64,000 nucleotides of DNA, taken from Endomychus coccineus (lineage: Eukaryota; Arthropoda; Insecta; Coleoptera; Endomychidae). Location of the stretch: positions 164,547,111 to 164,611,110 of the forward strand of contig OY294069.1 in the NCBI GenBank assembly GCA_958510875.1, given 5' to 3'. The notes beneath the pieces were generated by a model. That model was not told the origin of the DNA and did no database searches. It worked only from the letters and a program-made list of their open reading frames with translations. Positions 47,620-59,745 of the stretch are shown here, piece by piece; position 1 is the first letter of the stretch; each line of letters starts with the position of its first letter. A program made the position numbers and the translations under genes.

Positions 47620-48090
47620 ATACTTATTTATAAGGGATCTTAAAGTGTCCTAATTTTTCTTTAATTTCCTGTGATATTTTCCTGGTTCTTCTCCCAAACA
47701 AATTTTGATGTACGTTTTTAATTTGAAGACCTTTTGAAACTTTTAAAAATTTGTAAAAATTTGGATGGAGATTATAAAATTTTAAGTTTAGTTCATATTG
47801 CTTCAGAATTTTCCGCCCACAATGTGGAAGGAAAGAGAAAATCCTCGTAACGACCGAGATAATTGCTGTTTCAAAATTAATCATTATGTATTCCAGATTT
47901 AACGATTTATTAACTAATTCGATGCATTTTTGGTTTTTTAGTTCAAAAAATTTTGCATACGTATATTTCTCCTTGTTAAGCAAAATACAGTAGACAAGAG
48001 AAATGTAATATCCATTTTTTTCACCATGAATAGGAAATAATTGGTTGAAAAATTCATATACAGTAAGAAAAGATCCCCATAAAACCTCTT
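47620..48090 (-). mobile_element. MULE transposase fragment
   Basis: The minus strand reads LTVYEFFNQLFPIHGEKNGY, ISLVYCILLNKEKYTYAKFF and YIMINFETAIISVVTRIF. This is the arrangement QLF-IHG...LVY-LLPNK--ETY...I--DFE-A of MULE-type transposases. The catalytic Asp of DFE is Asn. Further on, NLHPNFYKFLKVSKGLQIKN fits the region leading to the C-terminal motif seen in the other MULE piece at 5.0-5.4 kb. The longest open frame is 47624-47983. Confidence 0.7.
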
Positions 48091-48253
48091 TTCATACAAC
48101 CCAACAAGTTAAGATTATAAATTTACTGGTCCAATCGTTAGGGATTGAGAATGTTTAACTTTTCATAGTTTTTTTCATTTATTTCATCCAGAATCATTTG
48201 TACTTCGCCTATGGACTTTAAAGTGGTGGTAACAGTTTTCTTCGAGTGGTATA

Positions 48254-48690
48254 TACGAGGGCAAGGTGAAAGGTCCCTGAAAAATTAAAAAATGTCGCCA
48301 CAAAGGGAAATTCCATGTGACATTTGTGATGTACTATCTAGAACTAGAGCGCATTAAAATACCGTGTTTTTGAAAAGACCAAAGCGATCACGGCATATAT
48401 TATGCAGAGCTGTTGAATCGAAGAGGTACTCTTCCACCAAGACAACGCTACGAATTGGTTAGTCATCCACCATATTCTCCAGATTTGGCCCCCTGCGATG
48501 TTTATCTATCTCCAAAAGAAAGAGGTTTGGCTCCAACGATGAGGTTATTGCTGAAATAAACGCCTATTTTGAAAGATTGTCCAGATCGTATTATTTGGAA
48601 GGGATCGAACGAAAATGTTGGACGAAGTGTATCTATCGGGCTACAAGGAGATTATGTTAAGGAATTAAATAAGTTTTGAGCAAATGAATC
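48254..48690 (+). mobile_element. Internally deleted mariner, 5' TIR plus 3' coding end
   Basis: TACGAGGGCAAGGTGAAAGG starts the element, followed by the 5' leader (TGTCGCCACAAAGGGAAATT). After a deletion the transposase C-terminus reads HPPYSPDLAPCDVYLSPKE, including the third catalytic Asp, and a VLFHQDNA-like trace. The 3' TIR was not found. It lies 370 bases before the exon with fingers 4-5, in sense orientation. Confidence 0.75.
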
Positions 48691-49058
48691 ATTTCTTGCA
48701 GAAATTATTGTTGAAATATCCAAATTTCCTCCGTTCTCAAAAGACTACAGGCGGATGTTTCCTCCAGACCAATAGAAGGAGAAGAAAACTTCCATTTTTA
48801 GCGTAGTCATTATTAATGGCTGTAAACTATTATTAATTGAAAATAATTATTATCTCATAATAAATTTGTATGACACAAATGTTATGGCCAATTTCTCATT
48901 ACATATTTTCCATGATTTCATTAATGTTATCCTAAAAATATTCTGTACCATATTCCGTTGTGCAATTCTTCTTGTTTTGTTGTACGGAAAACATCTGCAG
49001 AACCTTGATCCCGTCGACGATGAATATTTGTATAAGCTAATTGTTATTTTTTTTTCAG

Positions 49059-49224
49059 GATAAGCCACATAAATGTAATCTATGCAGTAAGTCGTTTCCA
49101 ACTCCAGGTGACCTCAGATCTCACATGTATGTACATTCGGGCTCGTGGCCTTTCAAATGTCACATCTGCTCAAGAGGATTCTCGAAACACACAAATCTTA
49201 AAAACCACCTGTTCCTTCATACCG
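49059..49224 (+). CDS. PRDM-family zinc-finger gene, exon with fingers 4 and 5
   Basis: After a 22.4-kb intron, the 166-nt exon starts in phase 0 with DKPHK and encodes fingers 4 and 5: CNLCSKSFPTPGDLRSHMYVH and CHICSRGFSKHTNLKNHLFLH. The linker between them is SGSWPFK, an unusual variant of TGEKP, which suggests a fixed non-standard geometry between these two fingers. The acceptor is a long T tract plus CAG. The donor ACCG|GTGAGT leaves phase 1 inside the final HTG. If this donor is not used, translation continues for only one more codon (Glu) before TAA, giving ...HTGE. All zinc ligands are present, so the gene appears intact. Confidence 0.9.
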
Positions 49225-51283
49225 GTGAGTAACTTCCCATAGTTGTGTAGATGATCAATTTCTCATTCTAGATGATTCTTTATTAATGATAGTTGCTGTT
49301 CAACAATCTAATGTGGGTACAAGGGGAATATATCAGAGTATTCCAAATATATGGCTCTGATAGTTCTATGGAGGAAATAAATATACAAAATAATCATTCA
49401 TATTCAAATGAATGCCACTCGCTTTTCGTACAGAATATCACATTATTACAAATTCGAATAACAAATGTAAATATGACAAAATCGATTAGCATTTAATAGA
49501 AGGTTTATTCACTGGAAGATAATAAATCAAGATAAAGTGTTAACGTTATGTATTATTATTCCTTTGTGTGAATTATTGAAGCAATCATTGTTAAATAATA
49601 ATATCTTCCATGAATTTAGAATACTCTTTCCTTGGAGACACATCTGTTTATGTCACAATGTTAAGAATTTGGAGATTACTTATACCTCAGATGAGTATAT
49701 ATTCAACAATTCGAAGTACATGTGATGTATAAATTCACAATGCAATACTATTAATGTTGTTAATAAGGGAGAATGAAATCTACAATTTATACTGATTGTA
49801 TCTTCAGTCCTTCAACCAAATGGTTTTGACACTCTGTCTTTTTCTCTGCACAGATTTTCATGAAATATCTCACAGTAAAGATGGCAGATTGAATCTTAGG
49901 ATACACTTTCCGTTGGAAGTTCATATAGAAAAGATCAGATAATGTAATGTATACGCATCCTGTGCGTAATGAAAAACACTCGTTCTAGACGATTCATTCT
50001 ACATAGTTGTGAGACTATTGTCTGACAACCGTATATCGATATAATTTTGAAGAGGAAATAGGAGAATCATGTCCCGAAGACACCTCTCGCCCTGATGATA
50101 CCAGGTTGAATTAGCGAGGGTTAACAAAGTCCAATCATTTGGATGTCAGGACCCAGTGGAGTTGAGGGTAATGAAATGAGCGACACCCACTATTATCGTT
50201 CCAACAAATAATATAATGGCCTTATTAAGAAAAACAGTGAGCTGTGAAGGAAATAACCCAGCATTAAGCATATCAAGCTCTTTATCAAAGAGCCCGCGCC
50301 TAGACACTCAAGGAAACCCATTTCTATTGAATAGAGGTCTCTTACATATTTGGAGCCTCTGCTCTTCCATGCTGTTTTCTAGCAGGTTGACTGCAATTGT
50401 ATTTAAGTGAATCCCCAGGCTTTTCAGTTATTCAAGACGTTATGGTTTAACCTCCTGGTGCACAGAATTTATGTTCAGGTCGTGATGGTTACATACTTCG
50501 GAGCGTTTACAATCGTTATTATAGTTTTCGATTGAAATCTTCAGAAGATTTCGATGTTTGATTCCCTAGCACTACCTCACATTCTTTCTTTCGTGGCGAT
50601 TATGGGAGAAATGGGTTGAAATCAGCGATGATATATTTTACAAATTCTTAGGCGTTTTCTCCAATGCTGCATACCTAGCTGTCATTAGGGTTTTCAAGTG
50701 ATGGGAGACGTTGTTGGGAATGTTGAAGTATTTTTGTGATCTTTCATAATGCATTTCAGTAGGTGTTGATTGTTAAGTGTCGATTCATTTCTATATTAGG
50801 GAAATGGCAGGAATCGATATGGGTCACTATCATCTTAAAGACACCAACATCTTTTGAGTATCGCAGATAATCAGTTATGAGGGAAATGTCGAGAGGTCTA
50901 AGACACTCCCTCTCACATCCTGTTGGAATGCTCAACTTTGGCATCCCTCGAGTATATCCGAGGAAGCATAGCTGCTTCCGGACTACGGAAAAACGAATGA
51001 AAGCCAGCGTCAGCAATCATGGAGTGCACAATGAGCCCAATCCGATCAGCTACAAGCTTGAAGGCGTCACATTTCTGCCGTGTGTTGATGATGATGATGA
51101 GATGTCAGTGCAGTTGTGGAAACGAAATATGTGCCATCAGTGTCACACCTTGTAGGAAAAGCGATATTCCCAACACTAGTTACACCAATATACAACGATT
51201 AATAGGAGAAGGAAGTATTCATACTGCTGGTGATACTGAAATCAGCTCTTGTTTTTATTCATATAGTGCGACTTATTTGCTTA
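49225..51283. other. Start of the last intron
   Basis: 49225-50089 is AT-rich and empty. 50200-51283 is of mixed composition. The frames at 50756-51303 on both strands show no motif I trust, although their composition suggests decayed LINE sequence. Confidence 0.45.
50095..50200 (+). mobile_element. LINE RNase H trace
   Basis: The plus strand at about 50139-50186 reads WMSGPSGVEGNEMSDT, matching the RNase H end motif W-PGHSGVEGNE-AD. Only this short motif is clear. Confidence 0.45.
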
Positions 51284-51956
51284 TACAGGGTGTAACAAAT
51301 TAGATGCATTAGCATCACTATCTCGGTAACTATATGAAATATTTGGTTGAATAGAAGGAAAGTTGCGCATTTCTTATTGCTGAAAAATTTGTCAAAGAGA
51401 AATTACGGAGTTTATTACTGATTATTTTGAAAAACGGAAAGGAAAATAATCTCATTTTTCTCAAACGACGTTTGGTTTTTCAGATACTCACACCAACTCT
51501 ATTTCTTTGATCACGGACCTGAATCGTTTATTTCTTTTTGAGTAGCTGATGATGTATCACACTTGTCAATACATTTTTTATTACAGCAGTATTTGACTTT
51601 TTTTTATTGACATTAAAATAAAACGAAGGCACCAGGATGTGCTGAAAAATTTGATACACGAAACCGAAATAAATAAACTAGGAGAATTAAAAATTTGCTT
51701 GAAAATGTTTAAAGGAGTTGTGTGTGGGAAATAAAAGAAATAAAGCACCACAAAAAACCGACAAGTCTATTTAAGACACGGCTATCTTTTTGAACATGTA
51801 GAAAATTGAACATTTTTAAATTATTCGATATTTAATACAAAAGTTTTTCTTAGATATTTAATTTTATAAATAATGCTTAAGTTGTTACAGAAATATTCTT
51901 TTCCATTAAAATCACGAAGCCGCTCCGAATAAAATAGACTTTTGTATCCGCAACGA

Positions 51957-52320
51957 GACTGACTTGTCAGGGATACCAAGGAGATCTTTAATAAGCTAGC
52001 CTGTGGAAACCTGGATCATTCAGGTTGGGAAGGGAATGATAGAGCGGACAAACTGGCAGAGACGTGGCCAGATTGGATGTCCCCAAGACCACTTACTGGT
52101 ATCCCATACAACAGGGGTATACAGATCTCGCGAAACCATCTGAGAGATCAACATGCCTTAGCATGGAAAAGCAATGATGGTTGACGAACTGCCAAAGCGT
52201 TGCTTGGCAATGAGGTAGGCCTAAGGACAAGCGAGATACTCTCGCCTAGTAGGCAAAGCATCAGGATAATCTGCGAGATCATTACAGGTCATGGAAATCT
52301 GATGAAATTTGAACATACTG
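51957..52320 (+). mobile_element. LINE RNase H end and downstream segment
   Basis: From GACTTGTCAGGGATACCAAG this matches the LINE at 19.0-19.3 kb base for base over most of 300 bp, including GGGAATGA-AG-GCGGACAAA (GNERADK of RNase H), TAGGCAAA-CATCAGGATAAT and GAGGTAGGCCTA. It is strongly 5'-truncated. It runs directly into the first unit of the tandem array, which is its natural continuation (zinc-knuckle region ALCMRCERNKVGLSTYFLCE). Confidence 0.8.
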
Positions 52321-55300
52321 CCCTCTGTATGAGATGCGAGAGAAACAAAGTGGGTTTGTCAACCTACTTTCTTTGTGAATGTCCTGCGCCCATTCGAACC
52401 AGGTTTGGCTATTTCCTAGGATCATCACGGTCGATGACATAAAGGATCTAGGCGTAAAAGAGATCTCAGGATTCTGTCGAGCAACGAGGTATTCAAATAC
52501 CCCCTATTGCCCTCTGTATGAGATGCGAGAGAAACAAAGTGGGTTTGTCAACCTACTTTCTTTGTGAACGTCCTGCGCCCATTCGAACCAGGTTTGGCTA
52601 TTTCCTAGGATCATCACGGCCGATGAAATGAAGGATCTGAGCGTAAAAGAGATCTCAGGATTCTGTCGAGCAACGAGGTATCCAAATACCCCCTATTGCC
52701 CTCTGTATGAGATGCGAGAGAAACAAACTGGGTTTGTCAACCTACTTTCTTTGTGAATGTCCTGCGCCCATTCGAACCAGGTTTACCTGGCTATTTCCTA
52801 GGATCATCACGGTCGATGACATAAAGGTTCTGAGCGTAAAAGAGATCTCAGGATTCTGTCGAGCAACGAGGTATCCAAATACCCCCTATTGCCCTCTGTA
52901 TGAGATGCAAGAGAAACAAAGTGGGTTTGTCAACCTACTTTCTTTGTGAACGTCCTGCGCCCATTCGAACCAGGTTTGGCTATTTCCTAGGATCATCACG
53001 GCCGATGAAATAAAGGATCTGAGCTTAAAAGAGATCTCAGGATTCTGTCGAGCAACGAGGTATCCAAATACCCCCTATTGCCCTCTGTATGAGATGCGAG
53101 AGAAACAAAGTGGGTTTGTCAACCTACTTTCTTTGTGAACGTCCTGCGCCCATTCGAACCAGGTTTGGCTATTTTCTAGGATCATCACGGCCGATGAAAT
53201 AAAGGATCTGAGCGTAAAAGAGATCTCAGGATTCTGTCGAGCAACGAGGTATCCAAATACCCCCTATTGCCCTCTGTATGAGATGCGAGAGAAACAAACT
53301 GGGTTTGTCAACCTACTTTCTTTGTGAATGTCCTGCGCCCATTCGAACCAGGTTTACCTGGCTATTTCCTAGGATCATCACGGTCGATGACATAAAGGTT
53401 CTGAGCGTAAAAGAGATCTCAGGATTCTGTCGAGCAACGAGGTATCCAAATACCCCCTATTGCCCTCTGTATGAGATGCGAGAGAAACAAAGTAGGTTTG
53501 TCAACCTACTTTCTTTGTGAACGTCCTGCGCCCATTCGAACCAGGTTTGGCTATTTCCTAGGATCATCACGGCCGATGAAATAAAGGATCTGAGCGTAAA
53601 AGAGATCTCAGGATTCTGTCGAGCAACGAGGTATCCAAATACCCCCTATTGCCCTCTGTATGAGATGCGAGAGAAACAAAGTGGGTTTGTCAACCTACTT
53701 TCTTTGTGAACGTCCTGCGCCCATTCGAACCAGGTTTGGCTATTTCCTAGGATCATCACGGCCGATGAAATAAAGGATCTGAGCTTAGAAGAGATCTCAG
53801 GATTCTGTCGAGCAACGAGGTATCCAAATACCCCCTATTGCCCTCTGTATGAGATGCGAGAGAAACAAAGTGGGTTTGTCAACCTACTTTCTTTGTGAAC
53901 GTCCTGCGCCCATTCGAACCAGGTTTGGCTATTTCCTAGGATCATCACGGCCGATGAAATAAAGGATCTGAGCGTAAAAGAGATCTCAGGATTCTGTCGA
54001 GCAACGAGGTATCCAAATACCCCCTATTGCCCTCTGTATGAGATGCGAGAGAAACAAAGTGGGTTTGTCAACCTACTTTCTTTGTGAACGTCCTGCGCCC
54101 ATTCGAACCAGGTTTGGCTATTTCCTAGGATCATCACGGCCGATGAAATGAAGGATCTGAGCGTAAAAGAGATCTCAGGATTCTGTCGAGCAACGAGGTA
54201 TCCAAATACCCCCTATTGCCCTCTGTATGAGATGCGAGAGAAACAAAGTGGGTTTGTCAACCTACTTTCTTTGTGAACGTCCTGCGCCCATTCGAACCTG
54301 GTTTGGCTATTTCCTAGGATCATCACGGCCGATGAAATAAAGGATCTGAGCGTAAAAGAGATCTCAGGATTCTGTCGAGCAACGAGGTATCCAAATACCC
54401 CCTATTGCCCTCTGTATGAGATGCGAGAGAAACAAAGTGGGTTTGTCAACCTACTTTCTTTGTGAACGTCCTGCGCCCATTTGAACCAGGTTTGGCTATT
54501 TCCTAGGATCATCACGGACGATGAAATAAAGGATCTGAGCTTAAAAGAGATCTCAGGATTCTGTCGAGCAACGAGGTATCCAAATACCCCCTATTGCCCT
54601 CTGTATGAGATGCGAGAGAAACAAAGTGGGTTTGTCAACCTACTTTCTTTGTGAACGTCCTGCGCCCATTCGAACCAGGTTTGGCTATTTCCTAGGATCA
54701 TCACGGCCGATGAAATAAAGGATCTGAGCGTAAAAGAGATCTCAGGATTCTGTCGAGCAACGAGGTATCCAAATACCCCCTATTGCCCTCTGTATGAGAT
54801 GCGAGAGAAACAAAGTGGGTTTGTCAACCTACTTTCTTTGTGAACGTCCTGCGCCCATTCGAACCTGGTTTGGCTATTTCCTAGGATCATCACGGCCGAT
54901 GAAATAAAGGATCTGAGCGTAAAAGAGATCTCAGGATTCTGTCGAGCAACGAGGTATCCAAATACCCCCTATTGCCCTCTGTATGAGATGCGAGAGAAAC
55001 AAAGTGGGTTTGTCAACCTACTTTCTTTGTGAACGTCCTGCGCCCATTCGAACCAGGTTTGGCTATTTCCTAGGATCATCACGGACGATGAAATAAAGGA
55101 TCTGAGCTTAAAAGAGATCTCAGGATTCTGTCGAGCAACGAGGTATCCAAATACCCCCTATTGCCCTCTGTATGAGATGCGAGAGAAACAAAGTGGGTTT
55201 GTCAACCTACTTTCTTTGTGAACGTCCTGCGCCCATTCGAACCAGGTTTGGCTATTTCCTAGGATCATCACGGCCGATGAAATAAAGGATCTGAGCGTAA

Positions 55301-55734
55301 AAGAGATCTCAGGATTCTGTCGAGCAACGAGGTATCCAAATACCCCCTATTGCCCTCTATATGAGATGCGAGAGAAACAAAGTGGGTTTGTCAACCTACT
55401 TTCTTTGTGAACGTCCTGCGCCCATTCGAACCAGGTTTGGCTATTTCCTAGGATCATCACGGCCGATGGAATAAAGGATCTGAGCGTAAAAGAGATCTCA
55501 GGATTCTGTCGAGCAATGAGGTATCCAAATACCCCCTATTGCCCTCTGTATGAGATGCGAGAGAAACAAACTGGGTTTGTCAACCTACTTTCTTTGTGAA
55601 TGTCCTGCGCCCATTCGAACCAGGTTTACCTGGCTATTTCTTAGGATCATCACGGCAGATGACATGAAGGATCTAAGCGTAAAAGAGATCTTAGGATTTT
55701 GTCGAATAACGGGGTATCCAACTTCCCCCTAAAA
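52321..55734 (+). repeat. Tandem array, 18 units of 189/193 bp, derived from a LINE 3' end
   Basis: Units start at 52321, 52510, 52699, 52892, 53081, 53270, 53463, 53652, 53841, 54030, 54219, 54408, 54597, 54786, 54975, 55164, 55353 and 55542. The third, sixth and last are 193 bp (they keep TTTACCTGGC); all others are 189 bp (TTTGGC). The ancestral frame reads RCERNKLGLSTYFLCECPAP, IRTRFTWLFPRIITVDDIKV and LSVKEISGFCRATRYP: a C-x2-C...C-x-C knuckle and tail of the LINE. The last unit is the most divergent and runs into unique sequence. Other units differ from each other at only a few sites. Confidence 0.95.
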
Positions 55735-57061
55735 AAGTATCAGGAGATAGTGTACAAGGGTCTTTGGCTGAGTGCACTGAACTTTCTATTAAGCTCACTA
55801 CCGTTTCAACCAATACAAATACAAACCACAACGGATTGAAAACTAATAATATGGACCGGCATTATTAAAATTTTTTTTCAAATTGGTCCTCAAAGATACC
55901 AGGGTGAGTGTTAAATGTTTCATGTTGATATCCAAGAAGCGAAATGTCTGATCAGAAAATGAAATACTTTTGTCGAATAGCTATGTAGAAGAATCTTTGT
56001 GATTGTCAAGGCAACTTTTGTTTTGTTTCAAAGTCAATACCTGCTTTTCAATTTGAAAAAAAGTCAAATACCTTCTATAGGCAACAATGCAGTGACAACT
56101 GTGACACATCATTCGAAAGATCAAAATCTTCTAAGAACTTAAATAAAAAATCTGGGCCTATATTTAAAAGATTAAAGATTATGTGGGTATGTAAAAAATT
56201 AAATGAACTATCTGAAAAACAAAATAATTCTGTTGAGGAGCATGGAATAATTCCCAAAAAATTGCTTTTTGTTTCTCAGAATAATCAATAACAAAGTCGT
56301 AAAAAAATAGAAACAATAATTGATTTTTTTGATTTATACAGACATCTTCGGAAGTAATCGGGATTATTTTAATCTCTTTTCAACTAGTTATTCAGAATTA
56401 AAATATGCAACTTTGCCTCCGCTTAACCAACTCTATATATCTTATAGTTACAGAGATAGAAATTTTAATGCATCAAATTTGTAACATCCTGTATACTTTG
56501 TAACAAAAATTTATTAAATTGACTTGTGAGATGAGCCACGATAGAAAGCCGACTGTGGGATATTTTCATTAGCTACGGGTTGGAATTTAATTAAATGAGA
56601 AATGAAGGGGGTGTTCCTAACACCAGAACGAGTGAGGCCTGCAAACTGGCTTGCCCGGGCGTAGATTGGATTCAGATTCGTCCACGTATTCCGTATTAAC
56701 TTTATAACTCCGGCTTGTTTCTCCGCTATATGGTAGCCTACAATATCGGTTAAAATTCAACGGGCGTGCTCACAGAGCACCTTATAATTTGTACGCACAC
56801 AGACGTAAATTAAAATACTGTAGTAGCCAAAATATCGAAAACAAAAGAAGTGCACGAGATTGGATGGAAGCAGCGATGGGTAGATGGGTAGATTATATCC
56901 CGAACGTGTAATTACTCGCGGACAGTAGTTCGATAGCAAAGGTAATCACAGACTGCAGCCTCTGGCTGAACCCGCTTCTGCTACCGTTCACGTACAGCCA
57001 GCCAATTAATAGCTATCTGACTCCGGGGCACTTCTCTGGACTGAACTTCATAAACACTCGT

Positions 57062-57083
57062 TCTCGCTCTCTCTCTCTCTCTT
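57062..57083. repeat. (CT)n microsatellite
   Basis: This is a run of about ten CT dinucleotides. Confidence 0.8.
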
Positions 57084-57424
57084 GAAATCTATGTAAATGG
57101 CAGTATATCGTCAAGAATGCTTCAGCCATCACAGCAATACCTGGCAATTTATCTAACACGTAATTAAATGTATCTAATTGCCGTTTCCGAAGAAAAATTA
57201 ACACAATTATTGATGTGGAACTTAAATTACCTTGAATACATCTTGGTTATTATTTATTGGATTCATTTTTATTCGTACTAGATACTCAATAATAATTTGT
57301 CCAATAGTGTAAAATACATCAGTAGTAACCCTAGGATTACGATGAGAAATAATTCTTCATTTCCTCAGAATATATTTCTTTATTTAAATTTTTCTATGAT
57401 TTTTTCATAATTGATTTCTAATAA

Positions 57425-57800
57425 ACAATAGAAGTGTTCACACTGAGGGTACACTATAACACTATAAATAAGAAATATTCACCCTTATCCACTAAAAATA
57501 CTGTTCAAGTACTTATAACCTTTTGACTACCTAGTAGCCATTATCAGAGTAAGCTAAATTATAAATCAAAATGTGCCCGTTTAAATACTATTTGGAGATA
57601 ATAATGCATACAAGCCGTTACCCCAGCTGGAGATAAATCGAAATTTAATAAACTGCTCTTTCGTTTCTACGTCTCCATCTTTTCTAAAATATCTAGATAT
57701 TTCTCCGAACTGTGTTTTAGAAGTGATAAGCTTTCATGAGAAATGGTGTGACCTGTATTCAAAACATCGGTTAACGCTGATTTTTCACCATTACTTTTCT
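57425..57800 (-). mobile_element. Penelope-like element 3' end
   Basis: Read on the minus strand, the order is GGTGAAAAATCAGCGTTAAC, TCACACCATTTCTCATGAAA, AGCTTATCACTTCTAAAACA, then TAATGGCTACTAGGTAG and TTTTTAGTGGATAAGGGTGA. These are the same blocks, in the same order, as at 10.3 kb. The endonuclease tail is broken by stops. It ends with a TATAGTGTTATAGTGTACCC terminus. Confidence 0.7.
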
Positions 57801-58889
57801 ACATATGGGTAAAATTCTATTTATACCGAATTAGAATGTGCTTTTAGCTTAACTCACATTAGTTAATGCAACTAACTAACCAAAATTACAGCCATTAACT
57901 CCAAATACTACAATAAAATTTGAAAGTTTCAGTTGTCATCCTTTAGTAAGTAATAAATTCCATAATTTGTTCACTAAATTTGCGAAACAACCAGTTTATA
58001 GGTGTAAGAATAAGTTAAAAACCTTTGATAAAGTTTTGGATTTCGACAAACCCGGTATTACAAAATCGATTGTGAGTCGTATTCAAAATGCTATGTGGGT
58101 CAAACTAGAAGAAACATTTTATCCCGGTATAAAGAACATTTTGCCCATATAAAGAAATTAATGATGAAAAATCAGCAATTGCAGTAATTTCTGATTTTTT
58201 TGGAATTTACCCGATTTTTTTGGAATTCATGTAATAATAGAAACTTTATTTTTATCATCTTGCCTAATTAAGAATCTATTTAATAATTTCCAATAATTCA
58301 TCATTTCAAATTTGGAACTGGAGATCAATATTCACATTTTCTAGATGTAGTACCTACCTATCACGTTTTTTATATATTTCAATGTACTGATGAGGTAGAT
58401 ATTCATATCGTATAATTATTATAATTTATTACCAATGTAAAGATGTTTTCAAAGTATAATTAATAGTTACATTAACTGCAGTAATAATTTAATGTTTGTC
58501 ATTAGTTATATTAAAAAAAGATCATTTTGTGACTGTGTTGTGCTTTGACCCTGAGAATTCAGCTCGTCTTGCTTACTCTCATCATTTTATTATCGCAATA
58601 ATTAAATTTTGATCTAGAAATTAGTTTGAATTTACCTTTCATTTTCTCACTTGAACTATCTGACCTATCGATTACTTTGAATTGATTTTACGTGTTTTCG
58701 ATGGATGAAATTAGTTAATTATAACATTCAATTTGCATTTAAAAATTATTAATACTCAATTTATTTGAATAAGAAGCAGTTCTTACATTTTGTATTGACA
58801 TAAAAATCCTTATTTATTTTATGATTAAATTGAAATGAATTTCCATTTGGTTATACAGCATTCATACAACACACCCCCTTACCTTCAAA

Positions 58890-59745
58890 CCATCATGCTT
58901 GTGATATTTCATATAGAAGGACGTGTCCAGTCAGGGATGCAACAAGATTCCGTATTTCTTTTCTGCTGAACGTCAGAAGATTTTTCACTTCTTGCTGCTG
59001 GAGATCTCCCATTGGTCGCTTGGAGTGCGACATACAGGGCAGTTCCCTCCAGCAGGCACGGTGCTCTATCTCGAGCCATTTTTGAATTAGAGATTTCGTT
59101 GTGGCATGAGAAATGACACAAGTTGGCCCTGGTTCAATCAGTGGTTGTTTCGCTCCCGCTTTGGCGAGTGCGATGACAGTATCAGTCCCTTTTCGTCTGG
59201 TTTCCTCAGACTCCCATCCGACCGTCACTCTATTGGGGATCTTTACTAGTGCCATTAGTACACAATGTGAGGTGATTGTGCCTTAAACACTGTTAGGTTG
59301 CCCACTATGATTGTGATTTGTGTATTCTCCCAAGGTTCTAAGAAATTATTTTTCCTTGATCCGTTGTCTCTACTATTCCAGCATCTATACTTTTTTCAGT
59401 CTTGATGCCTTCCGTAAACCATACGGAATCTCCTGGTATCATATGCGGTTTGCCACCAGCATCCTCTCGCCCATCCAAGGTTTAAATCGTGAATGGTACG
59501 GAAATGCTGTGAACCTCGATCCTCTCGGATCTCATTCCCAATGACCCAGAAGATCCAAGCAATCCAAGAATTCTTCGGCCTTTTTGGTCGGCCTTCCCTT
59601 GTCTGATAAGATCGAAGCAATTCGCTCCACTTATAGCTTCTGTCTAAGCGACGAGGTGCAGTGAGTTCAACCCCAACAGCCTCTCCATCGCAGCCGTTGG
59701 GGTGGTTGACATTGCACCTATTATTCCTAAGCATGCCAGCCTCTG
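58890..59745 (-). mobile_element. LINE 3' half, copy 2
   Basis: The minus strand reads KSLIQKWLEIEHRACWRELP, then SRKEIRNLVASLTGHVLL, equivalent to copy 1 at 23.3-23.6 kb. Further upstream it has TEKSIDAGIVETTDQG-like RNase H sequence and, at 59396-59734, a 112-codon frame with CNVNHPNGCDGEAVGVELTA that may be the segment before RNase H. The zinc-knuckle end is missing. Confidence 0.7.

Larger units (their letters stand above)
51284..56493. mobile_element. 5.2-kb TIR-bounded element enclosing a LINE and its tandem array
   Basis: The left end is TACAGGGTGTAACAAATTAG and the right end, inverted, is TACAGGATGTTACAAATTTG. Both are followed by ATGCATTA-CAT-like words and a CTATCTC-GTAACTATA block, and both are flanked by TA. 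Similarity between the arms reappears further in: GATGATGTATCACACTTGTC against GATGATGTGTCACAGTTGTC-like sequence, then TATTTGACTTTTTTT. The arms are therefore several hundred bases long, with indels. No transposase of its own was seen. The alternative is two independent, oppositely oriented copies of a shorter element. Confidence 0.7.

Noticed and set aside
50756..51303. Overlapping frames of 80-95 codons on both strands
   Set aside because: Composition hints at LINE remains, but no motif could be placed.
52200..55732. Several 60-80 codon plus-strand frames repeated in the array
   Set aside because: They repeat because the LINE-derived unit repeats; all are interrupted and none is a separate gene.
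52321..55734. CRISPR-like appearance of a regular repeat array
   Set aside because: The units are contiguous with no spacers and encode a LINE segment, and the DNA is eukaryotic.
57967..58152. 61-codon plus-strand frame
   Set aside because: It has a balanced sequence but no recognisable motif or splice context, and it is too short to support.
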